Source: Xiphydria camelus (Eukaryota > Arthropoda > Insecta > Hymenoptera > Xiphydriidae). From it: a DNA stretch of 64,000 nt. Of this stretch, positions 24,401-38,752 are shown in pieces; the first letter of the stretch is position 1; every line of letters starts with the position of its first letter. The DNA is taken from NCBI GenBank assembly GCA_963678675.1, contig OY783195.1, positions 4,536,001-4,600,000 of the forward strand. Direction: 5' to 3'. The notes under the pieces were generated by a model. That model was not told the DNA's origin, did not search any database, and saw nothing but the letters and a program-made list of their open reading frames with translations. The translations under genes and the position numbers were made by a program.

Positions 24401-27191
24401 GCTTGTGAGAAAACGACTGCGGTAACTTGAACATTTTTAAATATTGGAAACGTTTTCACGTCAATTTCTACGGGAAGATAATCTCTTTCAACTCTTTTTA
24501 TCGATACGAAACGACGGTAGTGATAATCAGTTTATCACTTGACGGTTAACTTAATTAACTAAAATACCATGAGGACCTTGGGGTAATCCAAAGACTGCGT
24601 GTAATTCTTCGAAAGTTGATTTGCGATTATCTCGTTACCCGTGTAATTTTAACAGCTGTTATAATGAAAAATTCGTAATGTACCGTATTGCTCGTCTTCT
24701 GACCAGTTCGTTCATTATTCGCTATTAGATCTCGCATTTTTTCTTCACGGGAACGTTGACTTATTCCTACATATTCCATTTCATCGACTACCGAATATTT
24801 TGATTCGAGTGGGATCGGTATTAATGCGCATTCATTCTCTTGCAACCTGAACACAGTGCGTTAAACTATAGTGAACTCTGCGATTATTGTTTCTAATCAG
24901 AGCTCGATGTACACATATACTACCTGCACCTGAGAGTTTTGGAGTTTGGGTTGAATTATTCTGCTTTATTCGCAACGCTTGGATGTACAGTATGTCTTGT
25001 GGCACTTTCAAGAGTTTTTGTAATCCCCAGAGCACTCTGGATCGTGTCCACCATTAGTAAAATCGTGATTGCAGAGAAAAGAACTGTCGTTGGCTCTTTG
25101 TAGACAATGAATAAAGTTGCCGACCCGTAAAAGTAAAATGAAGCGGGTCCTGCGCTTAAAGTAGATTAAAAGTGAATGCTTCGTTCTGCTTCCAAGCATT
25201 CCCGAATTTGGACATTCGCAATGGCGTGAGGCTTCGTTATCTTTAAGTTCAAAAGTCCGACTTTACACCTACTGCGCGATGAAATTTGGAAACGACCGTC
25301 CAACTCAAAATCAAGCTTTCGGGTATTGGTAAAGAGGTATATGTACCGAGCCTGAGGCAGCTTTTTCAATCTCGCCGCTGAATTTACCATTAATGAGGAT
25401 GTGAGGTTTCCCATGGGTGCTGCCCGGTGGTTGGGGGTATGACTGTTGCTGGGCTGTACGAACGCTGTGTTTCTTTTTCTTTGAATTAGCGAACAAACTG
25501 TGAAAAAAGCAATCGTTCTCTCTAAAAGCGTACATGGTTTGGTTGTTGTATGTTCGCAGTGGCAATAGACCTTATAGTGCACCACATCAGGGACATTTTG
25601 CGTTTCAAAAAGGCTGAAACTGCGACCGGGCAGCATCCATACATCTACCAGCATAGACGCCCTTCGGCCTCATCCGACACGCTGAGCAGATGATTGAATT
25701 AACGAACAGAAAAAAGCACACGTGACCGCTTCACGTGTCAACTCACGAATATACACGAACTGCATTTTTTATATTCACTATTAGCATAATCCTAGAAATC
25801 TCCCACTGTCTCACATTCTTACTAGCGCGTACGACTAATCGCGCGCACATGTTTACTCGAACGCTCCAATCCCGTTTAGCTCCTTATTTCTGGGCGTCTT
25901 TAGTTTTATAATGTAATCGATTGGGCATACTGCTGAAAGAGTATCGCGAATTGATCTCCCGATCAATGACGTTATGTAGCTTTACCTGTTTTATAATACA
26001 AAACAAGTCCTATTGTACTGTATTCCCCTTGCTTTCATATCTCATCCCTGCTACCTTTGAGTTTTCGTTTATATCGCCACCGATAATACGTATTAGCTAT
26101 AATGTAGCGGAAGTTTCGAGTGGCGATTATATTTGCATTATTCATTAATGGATGTTTTTTCTTGTATTTGTAACTGTTAGGCACGCCGCCAGGTTATGAC
26201 GTTTTTGTTCGATCGCTTCTGACTGCTCCCAGATCGATTTTTCCGATTTTCAGTGATATGGAGTTTTCATTTCATTGACTTTTCCTAGTTCTCATACAAC
26301 TATCGAACGGGTGCAACTGCATTCTTGGAGTGGTTTAAAAACAATCAAGTAAAGATACTAAGGTTTAGCAGCGAAAGAAAAATGTTACAAGAAATTATTT
26401 AGAAGAGAGATTGCGTCTCGGAATGCTCGGAAAGCGGACGAACGGAAACGCTGTTGACAAACTCCCGTCATAATAATTTCCTCGCTTCCACCGGTGCGTT
26501 CGCTCACATACACCGACATTGCAGTCCGCGGGGTAAACGATATCCATATTGCATAACATTGCTTTGATATAAGCAAGCAGAAGCCGATGAAATAAATAAA
26601 CAAGTAATCCTACAACACGCCGTTATCGATAGGAGTGTGACGTTTTGTTATAGAAAAAAAAGGGAAAATAGAAAAATGATATCGTGGCATGAGTGGTGTT
26701 GAACAGGGCTCTCACACGATCAGACTCATTCTAGAAACACGCTTTACCGAAACATACCGAATTACCTCGTCTGCCAATACAGCCATTCATTGCCTGTCCT
26801 GCTACACAAAAAATCTCTAGACTAAGATTGTATAAGAGTATACTTAATTTACCGTTATTAAATTATAGCATTAAATACTGTATGTCGTATAGCAGTTGAA
26901 TTGTAACGGAACAAAAAAAAACAGAGGGGAAGAATTTGTAAATAAATATGAAAAACAAAAATTAAAAACCGTTCTCCCGCGGAAGAAACGCGAAAACTCT
27001 CCTTTCGCTGCTATCGTTATTCGATGTAATGACGAATTTGATCCACCTTATTTTCAACATTTTGTGTTACAGTGGCCATAGATTTGATAGTGCAACACAT
27101 AAAAGATTTCCTAAGCAACCGAGGTATCGTGAGAACAGAGGGGGACAATCTGGCGAGTCATGGCGAAGGGATGTTCAAGAGGCTCCATTAA
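21452..27191 (+). CDS. UCK: Uridine-cytidine kinase
   Basis: Phosphorylates uridine and cytidine to UMP and CMP in the pyrimidine salvage pathway. Exons are 21452-21580, 21737-21993, 23965-24110, 24180-24326 and 27073-27191; all phases fit and total 265 residues, against about 261 for human UCK2. The Walker A motif [11 protein letters not shown] is split by the first intron. Further family blocks are [55 protein letters not shown]-type [13 protein letters not shown] and [12 protein letters not shown]. The last exon ([18 protein letters not shown]...) lies after a 2.7 kb intron and was found by phase and similarity. The intron between exons 2 and 3 contains a whole antisense gene (22491-23422). 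The start at 21452 was chosen because it gives the family N-terminal length. Confidence 0.93.
22491..23422 (-). CDS. Secreted glycine/histidine-rich, cysteine-containing protein nested in the UCK intron
   Basis: Two exons, 22985-23422 and 22491-22583, join in phase 0 to a 176-residue protein. Residues 1 to about 25 ([21 protein letters not shown]) form a signal peptide. The mature part begins with paired cysteines ([15 protein letters not shown]), followed by GIGG repeats, an [16 protein letters not shown] block, an Ala/Ser/Pro-rich middle, [10 protein letters not shown], then [10 protein letters not shown]. The second exon adds a basic Cys tail ([15 protein letters not shown] ... NCNSYC). 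A TATA box lies about 135 bp upstream. The composition suggests a cuticle, silk-gland or chorion-type structural protein; the precise role is unknown and no named orthologue is recalled. Confidence 0.8.
23555..23561 (-). promoter_or_regulatory. TATA box of the nested glycine-rich gene
   Basis: On the minus strand GGGTATAAAAGCCAGC lies 133-139 bp upstream of the start codon at 23422. A strong TATA box fits a tissue-specific, highly expressed secreted-protein gene. The expected transcription start is near 23525-23530. Confidence 0.6.
24327..27072. other. UCK: Last intron of uridine-cytidine kinase, no nested gene supported
   Basis: This 2.7 kb intron contains an antisense frame of 162 codons (25166-25654), but it has no domain I recognise and no clear splice partners. 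No repeat element with clear termini was seen. Confidence 0.4.
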
Positions 27192-27862
27192 AATTTCCCC
27201 ACTTTTTCTTGTTTTTTTCCGGTGAGAAAGATTTACAGCAGAGAGACAATAGAAACGGAACGCGCGCTCTCTTTCTTTCTCTTTGCCATTGCTGCACCTA
27301 CTAACAATTATTTTTTTAATCCTTCATCCCAGAAACCTCTGTAAACGTTTGCAACTTTGTGGACGGCGATGAAAAAAATGTGTGTCTAAGTCAATTTAGC
27401 GTAGATTATCGGTCTTTCTATCGTTTTGTTTATACGAAAGAGCCTTCGATTATTAATTATTGTTGTTTTGGTTCTTATTCATTCGGATGCTACAATTTCT
27501 GATCAAAATGCATGGAAGGAAGCGTATAAAAGTCAGCCCCGTTGATACTTGAGGCTATGTAAAGAAAACATAGATTACGAGATTTTTAGCTGTAGTAAAA
27601 AGAGCAAAACTTATCAAAGAGAGATGTGTCTATGAATTAACGGATCTAATAAGAATACAGCGAGATATGTAACGTTATGGAATATAGAATCCACGATTAT
27701 TTATATGGTTGAATGCTGGATTTATTCGACTGCTATACTTACAAAGTGTAATTATTAAAAATGGAAATAAAAGAATATTAGAGCATGTAGATGTTATTTA
27801 CTGGAAATTGTATGATTAATGAAGATGCTTATGAACAAGTAAATGTTGGAGGATATCGTCCT
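27192..27862. other. Convergent 3' regions of UCK and UBL5
   Basis: The space between converging genes is AT-rich and should hold both 3' untranslated regions. No gene is seen. Confidence 0.45.
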
Positions 27863-28158
27863 TCATTGATAGTACAGCTCCAAATTCATGCCGTCGTGTA
27901 TTTCATCTAAACAGTTTGATTAAGGAACGATGTCTTTGCACTTTCTCAAATTTCGGTTACTACGCATTATCGAAGGATACAGTCTTGTAACTTGATGTGG
28001 TCCTTAAAAATTGTGTACCACTTTTTAAGAACGATCTTTTCCCAATGCGTCCCTGTCTGCGCAGCTATTAATTTCTTAAGATCACCTATCGTATCGTCAG
28101 GATTGCATTTGACACGAACCTTCTTTCCAAGACGGTCATTGCATGTTATTTCTAACAT
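27863..28158 (-). CDS. UBL5: Ubiquitin-like protein 5 (Hub1)
   Basis: Ubiquitin-fold protein that binds spliceosomal proteins such as Snu66 and affects pre-mRNA splicing; it is not conjugated like ubiquitin because it lacks a terminal Gly-Gly. Exons 27981-28158 and 27863-27906 join through a split Tyr codon to exactly 73 residues, the family length. The sequence [49 protein letters not shown] and the terminal ELYYQ are near identical to animal UBL5. The 74 bp intron starts GTATCC and ends TTTAG. Without the short second exon the frame would end in an unrelated tail. Confidence 0.97.
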
Positions 28159-28788
28159 GTTTTATATTAATTTATGAGCTCTAAAAGAGACACGAGGAAA
28201 TGATTCATTAAATTTCTCGACTATGAAAGCTGAAGGTTGAGGTTAACTTCGACGCGTTCTCGAACAAAACTTAAATACGCTTATTTTTAGCAGAATTTTG
28301 GTGAGAAAAAAGTATGAATCTTTTTCAATATTATTTGTCAATGTACCTATTAAGTGTAGGAACAAATTTTTAGCAGAAAAATCTGTAGATCGACTCCGAA
28401 TTTACCGAAATAACTTAATTAAATTTTTACCGTCTTATTCGAATAAGAACTGAAAGTTTGTACCGAATAAGTATTGGGAATATGTAGACGAAGGATACGC
28501 AGAGACGTCGAGATTGTTATCAACTTTTCCAAAGTTCTTCAAAGGACATTTACTGTACACAAAAAAAATGCCTCTGACAGCACTACCTAGAGTGCATTGA
28601 CGCGCGTATAACTACGTTGACTGTTACGATTCAACAAGACATAATTTTGTTAATAAAATGTATACAAGTTTTATAAATAAAGCGTTAAATGGATAAACAA
28701 TACTCTCCTTCTAACACTTATTGGATTACAATGGAATAAATAGATATTCTTTTATCGGAACGTGTATAGTTAGTATAGTATAGTATAC

Positions 28789-28796
<8 letters not shown>
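28159..28796. other. UBL5 upstream region, no gene seen
   Basis: AT-rich DNA upstream of UBL5 with no supported open frame. It leads into a TA microsatellite. Confidence 0.45.

Positions 28797-28829
<33 letters not shown>
28797..28829. repeat. AT dinucleotide microsatellite
   Basis: About 16 uninterrupted AT units lie between TGTGT and AGAAATGCC. Such tracts are usually length-variable between individuals. Confidence 0.95.
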
Positions 28830-28834
<5 letters not shown>

Positions 28835-29034
28835 GCCCCTGCATGTATGCAACTTCTTAATCCACGAGGAAAGGCAATTATTTGTTGCCATGTTACAGGT
28901 GCATTGGCACCCTAGTAGCTGCTAAGAAAACGATGTAGCATTTATAAGAATAAAAAAGGGACTTTGGAATAAAGGAGAAGTCAAGGAGTCAAATAACAGA
29001 TAAAATTAGATCTCAAGCTTGTGGGACTAGAACG

Positions 29035-29235
29035 GAAAGCAGAAAAATTAATGGTCTTATCGTGAAGTAAAACATTATGCCGTAGTTTGCCTGAAAAGTA
29101 AAATTAAAACAGAAAGAATAAAGATTAATGCTCTTATCTCGAAGTAAAATATAAGGGTGCTTTGCCTGAGAAGTAAAATTATTATTAGTATGAACTGAAA
29201 CAGAAAGCAAGCATATTAGTTGTCTCATTGGACGA
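29035..29235. repeat. Degenerate tandem repeat, unit about 77-90 bp
   Basis: A block with the pattern GAAAG...ATTAATG.TCTTATC, GAAGTAAAA, TTTGCCTGA.AAGTAAAATTA occurs twice in full (from about 29035 and 29112) and begins a third time near 29205. The copies are diverged by substitutions and short gaps. It has no coding potential. Confidence 0.65.
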
Positions 29236-31283
29236 GTAATTTATATTGATTTACCTACATTACATTTTTTCTGAAAAAGTAAGCGTTATGTTAATCTGAA
29301 AATCCTAAAGGGATTAATTACTAGCCTAAACATTAGTCTAAATGGCGGATGAATGAATAAAACATTGCATCGATTATAAGGCCCGAACGCCAGTGATCAG
29401 ATACAATGCTTTTACAAAAAAGAAGCGAAAGCGATTAATTTTATTATACGATTAATCGTTCTTCTCTGGATTTTAATATTTACTAAATGAGATGCGATTA
29501 GAATATAATGTAGAGTAATATTTGTTTATTTCTTAGTTGCCTTCCGGCTTTGTTGTAGTACTTTATAGGATTGTGTCTAAAAAGTGCTCAAAGGCAAGTA
29601 AACGCAGTTGTTTGTTGGCGACAAGCAACAAATTGCAAGTCGTACTTTACATAAATTCCTGAAAATCATAGAATACCGCGGAGCTTAGACAGTGGGGTTT
29701 CCTTGCCAACTAGGACAATTCACGCCCCTAATACATATATTGTAACATGTATAAGGTAGAGAAAGTGATAGTAAGAGAGAGGGAGTATGAAAATTGAAAG
29801 AGATAAATATAAGTAGGCGTGCGAAGAATGAACAGTTGAATGAGGCAAATGCATAATTTCTATAGATTTTAATTAAAGAAAACGTAATTGCAACAGCTAA
29901 TCGAGCAATGATATTTATATTTTATATAAAACATTGACTGCGAATTATAACGAGGAAAACAGTATCTACTTAATTACTACTGTGTATGTGCGTGTACAAT
30001 AGTCTGCGTGTGAATAACAAAGCTACTTCGTGCTCCTGATTGAAGAATAAGATGACTTTAAAACGTTTTTAAAGCAGCTACGAGCACGAATATTGGCAGC
30101 AATCCGATTCAACCATATGTATAAGAACTAAAAGGGACCGATTTAATATTGATAAATAGCACGTCTACTTTTTTGAGAAATGCATGCCAATTCACAGAAA
30201 GAAAGGTGGATAGATGAGCAAGGAGTCTATAGACATGTACGAACATTCCTTTCAAAAATTCACACTGTGCTCCCGTCTCTTCCTCTCGTTCGGTAAAAGA
30301 AGAGCTACAAGAATACGGTGAGAAAACTTGAAAGAAAATATTGGTAAATCCTTGCGAGTATGCGTGGCACGACGACGAAGTTTTCTTCGTCGATGTGATG
30401 GCTTCTTCCTGCGTTCTTTTTTTTTGGAAGCAATGCAAGGCCTAGCCACTAGTATTTGCGACCTCGCGATTGCATGACCATCATTGACCGCTTAATTTCG
30501 AAACTGACGCGTCACACATTCAATCACACATTGGCCAAATCCGCGCCGCGATATAAAACGAACGCTGCCTGCCTGTCACCTATATTTAAAAATGAATGGC
30601 CACTTTCGCGAAGATTTGCCTATCTTCTCCTATATTTAAAAAGGTCGAAGATTCACCCCAACACACTCGCTCTACTCGCCATTCACACATGATCGATTTT
30701 TCAATCGCACGGCGATCCTTCTCGAGTTACGAAGGGGCAGAAATTTGTTCTCACCCCTCCGTATTTGCTGAAAGCGACGCGAAAGTTTGGGTAGGTCTCG
30801 CGATTTTCCTACTTGGAACTATCTTGATATACCCGAGACTCTACTGGATAATATTGAGATATTTTATTTGAAAATTGGTTTATCGTGCGGACTTTAATAA
30901 TCTATTATTAGCTCTACGATGAATCAATCGAAAGCTACTCTGAAAGAATCATATAAGAAATGGGTTCAATTATTACTGAAAAAAAAAACCAAGAAACTGG
31001 CAAATCTAATTCGTTGTTTACTTCGGCCGTAACGGTCGTTCGATCGATTATTAATTTCGGAGTGTTTGATAAAATATGATCGGTTTGGAGGACCCGCGGC
31101 GTTCGAACGACGTACGTCGTACTCTACTGAGAATGTACAGCAGAATTTGCTGTAAATGTATTGTCGTGCCACGCATGGAGAAGGAAAGACAGAAAGGTTG
31201 AATATACAACTATTCGACTCAAATATTTATCGCTACACATGTGCGTATTAGAGTCAAACAGAGGAACTTTAGACTGTCGAGAC
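29236..31283. other. Intergenic, no supported gene
   Basis: Only short frames are seen. One at 30596-30871 ends in a hydrophobic stretch (VWVGLAIFLLGTIL), but it has no family match and no splice support. Nothing is annotated. Confidence 0.4.
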
Positions 31284-31695
31284 TCACAGAGACCCATTTT
31301 CTTCCACGTCGAAATTGTTGGTGCAGAAGTTGGATGACGATGTTTGTTGATATCTGTAACAGATAAGAATTTATTAACGTAGGAAACTTTGAGATCAGGT
31401 TTGAAGGCTTTTAAGATATAACAGATTTCGCTCGATTGATGAAATGATGGGATTAAGTATCAGAATGATTCTCCAAATTGTGTTGATTGTAAAAGAAGTA
31501 TCATGATATGTAATTCAATGCACACATGTTTGTCAAATGGATAACGAAGATAATTGAGTAAACCTAAAGTGAGCAGGATATGCTTTTAATATTAAAAAAT
31601 CCTCACTGTAATCGTAAAAATGTACCAACCTGTTGATAGCTGGACAGTCAGCCGGATGTAGAACAACCATCAGCGATGCTACAGATTCCGCTGCA
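31284..31695 (-). CDS. Possible two-exon 3' end of an unrecognised gene
   Basis: On the minus strand an exon at 31630-31695 (acceptor TGTTACAG, donor GTTGGT) encodes AAESVASLMVVLHPADCPAIN. It joins in phase to 31284-31353 (acceptor CTGTTACAG), encoding RYQQTSSSNFCTNNFDVEENGSL and then a stop. Both acceptors have pyrimidine tracts and the joined frame is open. I do not recognise the protein and found no upstream exons; they would lie between 31.7 and 33 kb or further away. It may be a C-terminal tail, but chance is possible. Confidence 0.33.
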
Positions 31696-33091
31696 CTGTA
31701 ACAGAAAATTCAAAACATATTATTAGAACCTGTATCAATTTCTTTTCATATTCATACTCGCTATGCAACTGGTCTCCGGAAATGACAATACGTTTAAGCT
31801 AAAAATATACGCTAAATTTACGATAATATTGTTTACGTTACGTTACTGCCTTATGTATGTACATGACTGACTAGCTTTGTCTATATATATATGTATCTAT
31901 CTATCTCTTCATCTAACTGAAGGTAAATGATTGACCCAAAATCTGACTCAACTATAATTCGATTGTTATATGAGCATTCTTGATACTTGAAACCACCGAT
32001 CGCTTCTCAAAAATGATTCGAAAATAGCACATTTAGAGGCTCAAATGCATTTACAGAAAAATACTGCAGGATGACGTGATTGACTGTGTAAGAGCTCGGC
32101 GGGGGCGAAAAAAGCTTTTCGGATTAAAAATATTAGATGGAAAAGCCAAAAGGCGAGAAATGAATACACTTTGGAGGGAAATCGATACTCTTGCTATTAT
32201 GATCGATTCTATAATAACCGATTAGTTTTCTCGCGACGACCTGAAAGAAAAATCGCTTTACGGTAGGCGGCTCACCGGTTCTAGAAGATTCGTGAAAACT
32301 AGTGCCGTGGATTGCTCCGCCTCGAATTTCAATACTTTCGATAACTAACGAGGTTCAATTTCGAAATGCCGTTACTTTTCTACAGCTTTCCGAAAGGTAT
32401 CATTAAGTTTTTTCCAAAAAATCGCGAGGAAAGACACCGGTACGTTCATTTCGCGGATGCGTTCCATGAACTAACTGCGCAGTCGCAATTCCGGCATACT
32501 TCAACATGGCTGCGTCCATGTTAAACGCTATTTCAAATAGTTTTCATGATGATTAAAGGTATACGAGTAATTGCATTGCTGCAATTTTCATCACTGAATA
32601 TGTCTATAAATATTATTCCCCGGAACGACTGATGATCAATTAAGAGTAATTAGATTTTCTGCTTCATATATCGTGCGGTAACGATTAAGGAATCGTATCA
32701 GCGTTTCGTTCTATTGGTTAATTTGAATCTACGTGCGTAAAAATATCATGGGTTTTGTACCATGAAAATTCCGAGCATTTGACGTTCAAATGTTATAGTC
32801 GTCGCTTCGAAAAATGATATCACTTTCGATCGTTAATCCTCTAATTTTCCCGCTTCGATATCCAATGCGAACGAACCACGAGTTTCTCGATTCCGATAAA
32901 TTTCCCTGCCAATTTCGCAGGTCGCTTGATCGAGTATACCGGAAGTCGCACGCTACGCAAACTCCACATCATTCGCAAGCCTTGCTAGCACCGACCCGCA
33001 TCTCGTGTAGTCGTGGACGATCATTCCCACTTGTGTGCGCGTGTCTCATGTGTGTATGGGTGTCAGTTTTTGGTTTTATGAATAAAACACG
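31696..33091. other. SURF4 upstream region, no gene seen
   Basis: AT-rich until about 32,800. It should hold the SURF4 promoter and leader. A frame at 32814-33098 overlaps the SURF4 start in another phase and is taken as leader sequence. Confidence 0.4.
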
Positions 33092-34716
<1,625 letters not shown>

Positions 34717-35750
34717 GATGGTGCGTCGAAACCGCCGTCGAATCATCGCAAAACAAGAAAGTTCCCCTTCCATTCCCACTTTTTGTAAGCTCGACTCGTG
34801 CCTCTAGGACGGGCCATTACGCGGTAAAGTTATCTGGTATTCGGGACACCGGGCATCTTTTATAAATCGATTTAGAACACGTATAGTCGTTACGACACGG
34901 TCGAAGGGATGTTAACCCGCTGCAGTCGATGTTAATAGTAATCGTACGCGTCAAACCATTCAGACACAAAACAAAAATATCGACAAGACTACGAGCGAAA
35001 CTACAAAATGCCTTGATAAAATAGCGTTTTAAGATATTGAGAAATCAATTATATTGCAAGGACACAAACATAAACATACGAAGACTCTAATTTATACTAC
35101 GAGTAATGGCATTGTACATATGGCAGTACACTTATTATGAAAAATATATTATTTTTTGGTGTTTTTAAATTCTCTCCACTCAGTCTGGTACTCTTCGCGC
35201 AATTATTTCAGTATTATATTTCTGGAGGTATAGAAATATGTAAGATGAATGGGAATGTGCTTTTTTTTGATGATCCGAGATGTGTAAGTACATCGCTAAA
35301 AACGTCTTTGTACACGTGCGGAAATCTTGGTGATATATGTGGTAAAGGAATTGATATTGAACTGGTCGTTATCTGAGAGGCAATCTTACGGCTTCTTGTA
35401 AATAAATATCAGAAGAACATTTTCAACCTAACAACAAACTTTGCACAAATGCGATATTTTTGAAAAAACAATTATTACCCCATTTAATTTCTAGGAAATA
35501 TTTAATTTCATTGGGAGTAGAATGCCTGATACATCCCTTAAGCAAGCAGTGAGGCAAAAGGCCCTGTTATTACTTCTAATAATAATACAGTTTAAAATTA
35601 TGCCATCTCAAAATAGCCTACAGTTAAATTTGGTTCGACCGGCTTGACAAAAGCTCGCGTTCGGTATAATCATACGAGAGGAGGAACGATTCGTAGAAAC
35701 GGACTTTGAATTTGAAGGGAATTCGAAAGGAATTTTGCGAAATTTGCACA
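34717..35750. other. 3' region of SURF4 and upstream region of the SMYD3-like gene
   Basis: No supported coding sequence. Short frames such as 35137-35376 have no family resemblance. Confidence 0.45.
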
Positions 35751-35878
35751 ATGAAGTTAAAGAATGGATACAAATGTAATGCAGTGAGCAAAGGAACAAC
35801 ACTTATAACTGCAAAACCTTTCGCTTACGTTTTAAAGTCGGTCTTTAAGAACGAACGCTGCGACAACTGCTTCGAAAG
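35751..35878 (+). other. SMYD3: SMYD3-like alternative first exon 1a
   Basis: ATG at 35751 opens a frame of 42 codons plus two bases, ending at donor GTAAAG. It encodes KGTTLITAKPFAYVLKSVF and ends NERCDNCFE, including the first MYND Cys pair. Its end phase equals that of exon 1b, so it can splice directly to 36557. Confidence 0.7.
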
Positions 35879-38752
35879 GTAAAGTGAAAAAAATTTTTTT
35901 TTCTAATCATGATCGAATCTCCCGCTTTTTCAGTTTGACCTTCGAATTCTGATTCGCGTTGACAGTTCTCTGACAGTTGTAGATATACCTACTTATTTTC
36001 CCAGCATTTCTTCAACAATTACGATGGCGAGTCGTACATTAAACTTTTCAAATAATTATAGAAAATCGCCGTAATTACAAAACTTGTAGAATCTATTTCG
36101 AAAACTATTACGAAGGTTATGTCACTCCGTCATTGCCGTCCTTCATGACAGGAATGCTCGTCAGCTTGTCTCTCACGTGTTGCTTTTGTAACTTGATATT
36201 AGTGAAAGAATTGTTGAGAGAAACATATAATTTGTCTCACATAAATAAACGATTCCAAGTGACTGATTATGCTAGCATCGAATGGCGGGGTTCCGGAAGT
36301 TGTAGGGAGGATAAAAAAGGGATCAACTATTTTTACTAGCAAGCCATTTAGCTATGTTTTGAATTCGAAGTTTAGGACAGAACGGTGCGATAATTGTTTA
36401 AAAAGGTATAGCTTTTCTCCGAATGTTCCACAAACAAAGAGCGTAGTATAGATTTTTAAATATTCTAGAAACGTCATACAAAATACTCAAAGACAGGATA
36501 ATTTTTATCTGCCACGCAGAATACAGATGTAGTCTTTTTCTCGGGGTCTGTTGTAGTGGAAAGCTCTTTAAGTGTTCCTCCTGCAAATGCATCTATTATT
36601 GCAATCGTAATTGTCAAAGAGAATCGTGGAGCGTGCACAAGGGAGAATGTGGGAATTTAAAGCGAGTATCACCCAAAGTCGTTCCCGATGCAGTACGGCT
36701 CATGGCAAGAATAATTGACAAACTCAACAATGGTGGAGGCGAAGAATTAGACTATTATACCCAGACAAATTATAGGAAATTTAAGGACTTGATGTCACGT
36801 GAGTTTCGGAATTTACCGGTGGATGGTCGTCGTAGGGTTTGAGAGAGAATAATAAGAATACGTCTTTTAGATTACTCCGATTTGAAACAGGATCAAAAGC
36901 GGATGGAACACTTCTTTTCACTTTGCGGCGTACTTTTCGAATACCTCGGGGAGACTCATTTGCCTAATTCTGCTGAATTGATAGGAATTTTTGGCCGAAT
37001 ATGCATCAATTCCTTTGATATACTCAATAAGGACATGAACAGCATCGGGGTGGGCATTTATTTGGGACCCTCGATATTGGATCACAGCTGCGTACCGAAC
37101 GCAGTTGCCGTTTTTGAGGGAACCACAATCATGATCAGAACATTGGAGGATATGCCGCGTTTGGACTTGTCACAGGTGAGAAGGTTTGAATTCATAGCTC
37201 GGGTCAATGAGACGTACGCGAGGATACTAATTGCAATCATGTATTTTTATAGCGGCATTCTTTTTCGCTAGATTCTCAAGCGACGGTCAAGTTTTGTTCT
37301 TTGCCGTTAATTAATGGTGCTTACAGCTAACGGCGCATAACCACAGGTTTTGAAGCATGCTTACAGCTTTGCCGCGTTATTTTTAGAGAGATGCTGGTAA
37401 TAATTCGCGATTTCTGATCATGTATCACGTTAATGATTTGAATCTGAAATGGATTGGAGTTTTGTGACTTTGCCGCGTATCGAGAGCTTATTATTTGTAT
37501 CAATATTTACAGACGTTTTTGTGCACATTCCAGTTCAGAGATGGGCGATATTTTGGTTTCGAATGGGTGTTTCTCTACCGATTCGGGCATAAAATTTATA
37601 TTGAATATACCTAGGTCTATTTTACTATACGGTACCTAACGAAATTTTAAAGTCAATTCCCTGATTTGATCAGCAAGACTTCCTCAATATCCTACACTAG
37701 AAAAAAAAAACTTGGTTTCAAAGCTTAAATCTCTTTCATCCGGCAACTAGAGCTTGATCCCGGATATCCAGACATCCTTTAACACTGAATTGTCATTCTA
37801 ACGCGTGACTTAAGATTTGTTTCGCATGTAACAGTAACAATGCGAGCATCCTAAGAAATCCATTTCCTCGATTAGCCCGCCCAATGATCCGATACGAATG
37901 CACGTAGGTGAGAATATCGTATATAGACTTGCTCAATACGACGAAGGACAGGAGAGACCAATTGAAAAAATCCTACTACTTTTGGTGCGAGTGTCAGAGA
38001 TGTCAAGAGCCAGAACCGAACGCTACAGCGGCTGCTTGCCCGAATTCCACTTGTACAAATCCCTGTAAACCCGACAGCGAAACGTGCTGTTCGCAATGCG
38101 GACAGGAATTGTCGCCGGAATTTAAGCAGCAGTTCGACGATGTTACCGAGTTTACCGCTTATCATTTACAAAACATGAAAACTATGGCCTGTATCCTTTT
38201 ATTCAATTCATTATTCGAGTCCAACTGTTTTCTCCTAAAATACTTCAAACGCTTACTTTTCCTTAGCTGATCTCGCGTACAGACCTCGACGTTAGTAAAA
38301 TCTGTTTGAAAAAGCAGGAAGGAATTTTACATCCCTTCAACATACAGCGTGTTCGTACATTGGAGTCGGCTTATGAAGCCGCGTTAAAGCTGAATCATTG
38401 TTTGGACGAAGTCGAAGCTTATGCCGAGCAATTAATGCCGGGTTACTTGTGAGTTTATTTCAGATTTTCCTATTTTACAGAGCAACGTGCATTTTACTTA
38501 GATTGTACATCATCGCATTGAGATTTCAGATTGTATTACGGAGAAACGCATCCTCTTATTGGTCTATTGTATCTGGTATTGGGCAGACTTGAGTTGTATT
38601 TTGGAAAATCAAACAAAGCGCTGGAAACGTTGAAGAAGGCGCAATCGATATTGGGAATAACACATGGAGAAAATCATTCGGTTGTGAGAGAGGCGTTAAA
38701 GCCTTTCATCTATCAAGCGGCCGTCGAAGCACGCTTGAATGGAGGAAGCTGA
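35751..38752 (+). CDS. SMYD3: SET and MYND domain methyltransferase, SMYD3-like
   Basis: Predicted protein-lysine methyltransferase using S-adenosylmethionine. Exons after the first are 36557-36798, 36869 region starting at 36871-37175, 37908-38190, 38283-38448 and 38530-38752. Two alternative first exons exist, 35751-35878 and 36269-36405. With the second, the protein is 451 residues; human SMYD3 is 428. The MYND zinc finger is CDNC (first exon) plus CSSCKC, YYCNRNC and HKGEC (second exon). The SET core reads GVGIYLGPSILDHSCVPNA, with ISYIDLL following, and the post-SET Cys cluster is FWCECQRCQ. A C-terminal TPR-like helical region ends GITHGENHSVV. Orthology to SMYD3 rather than SMYD1 or SMYD2 is by eye. 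Confidence 0.88.
36269..36405 (+). other. SMYD3: SMYD3-like alternative first exon 1b
   Basis: ATG at 36269 opens 45 codons plus two bases, ending at donor GTATAG. It encodes KKGSTIFTSKPFSYVLNSKF and TERCDNCLK, homologous to exon 1a. It supplies its own start codon and a different N-terminus (MLASNGGVPEVVGR). Confidence 0.75.

Noticed and set aside
25166..25654. 162-codon antisense frame in the last UCK intron
   Set aside because: No recognised domain and no clear promoter or splice sites. It could be a decayed repeat, but no terminal structure was seen.
30596..30871. 91-codon frame with a hydrophobic C-terminal segment
   Set aside because: No signal for splicing, promoter or family; probably chance.
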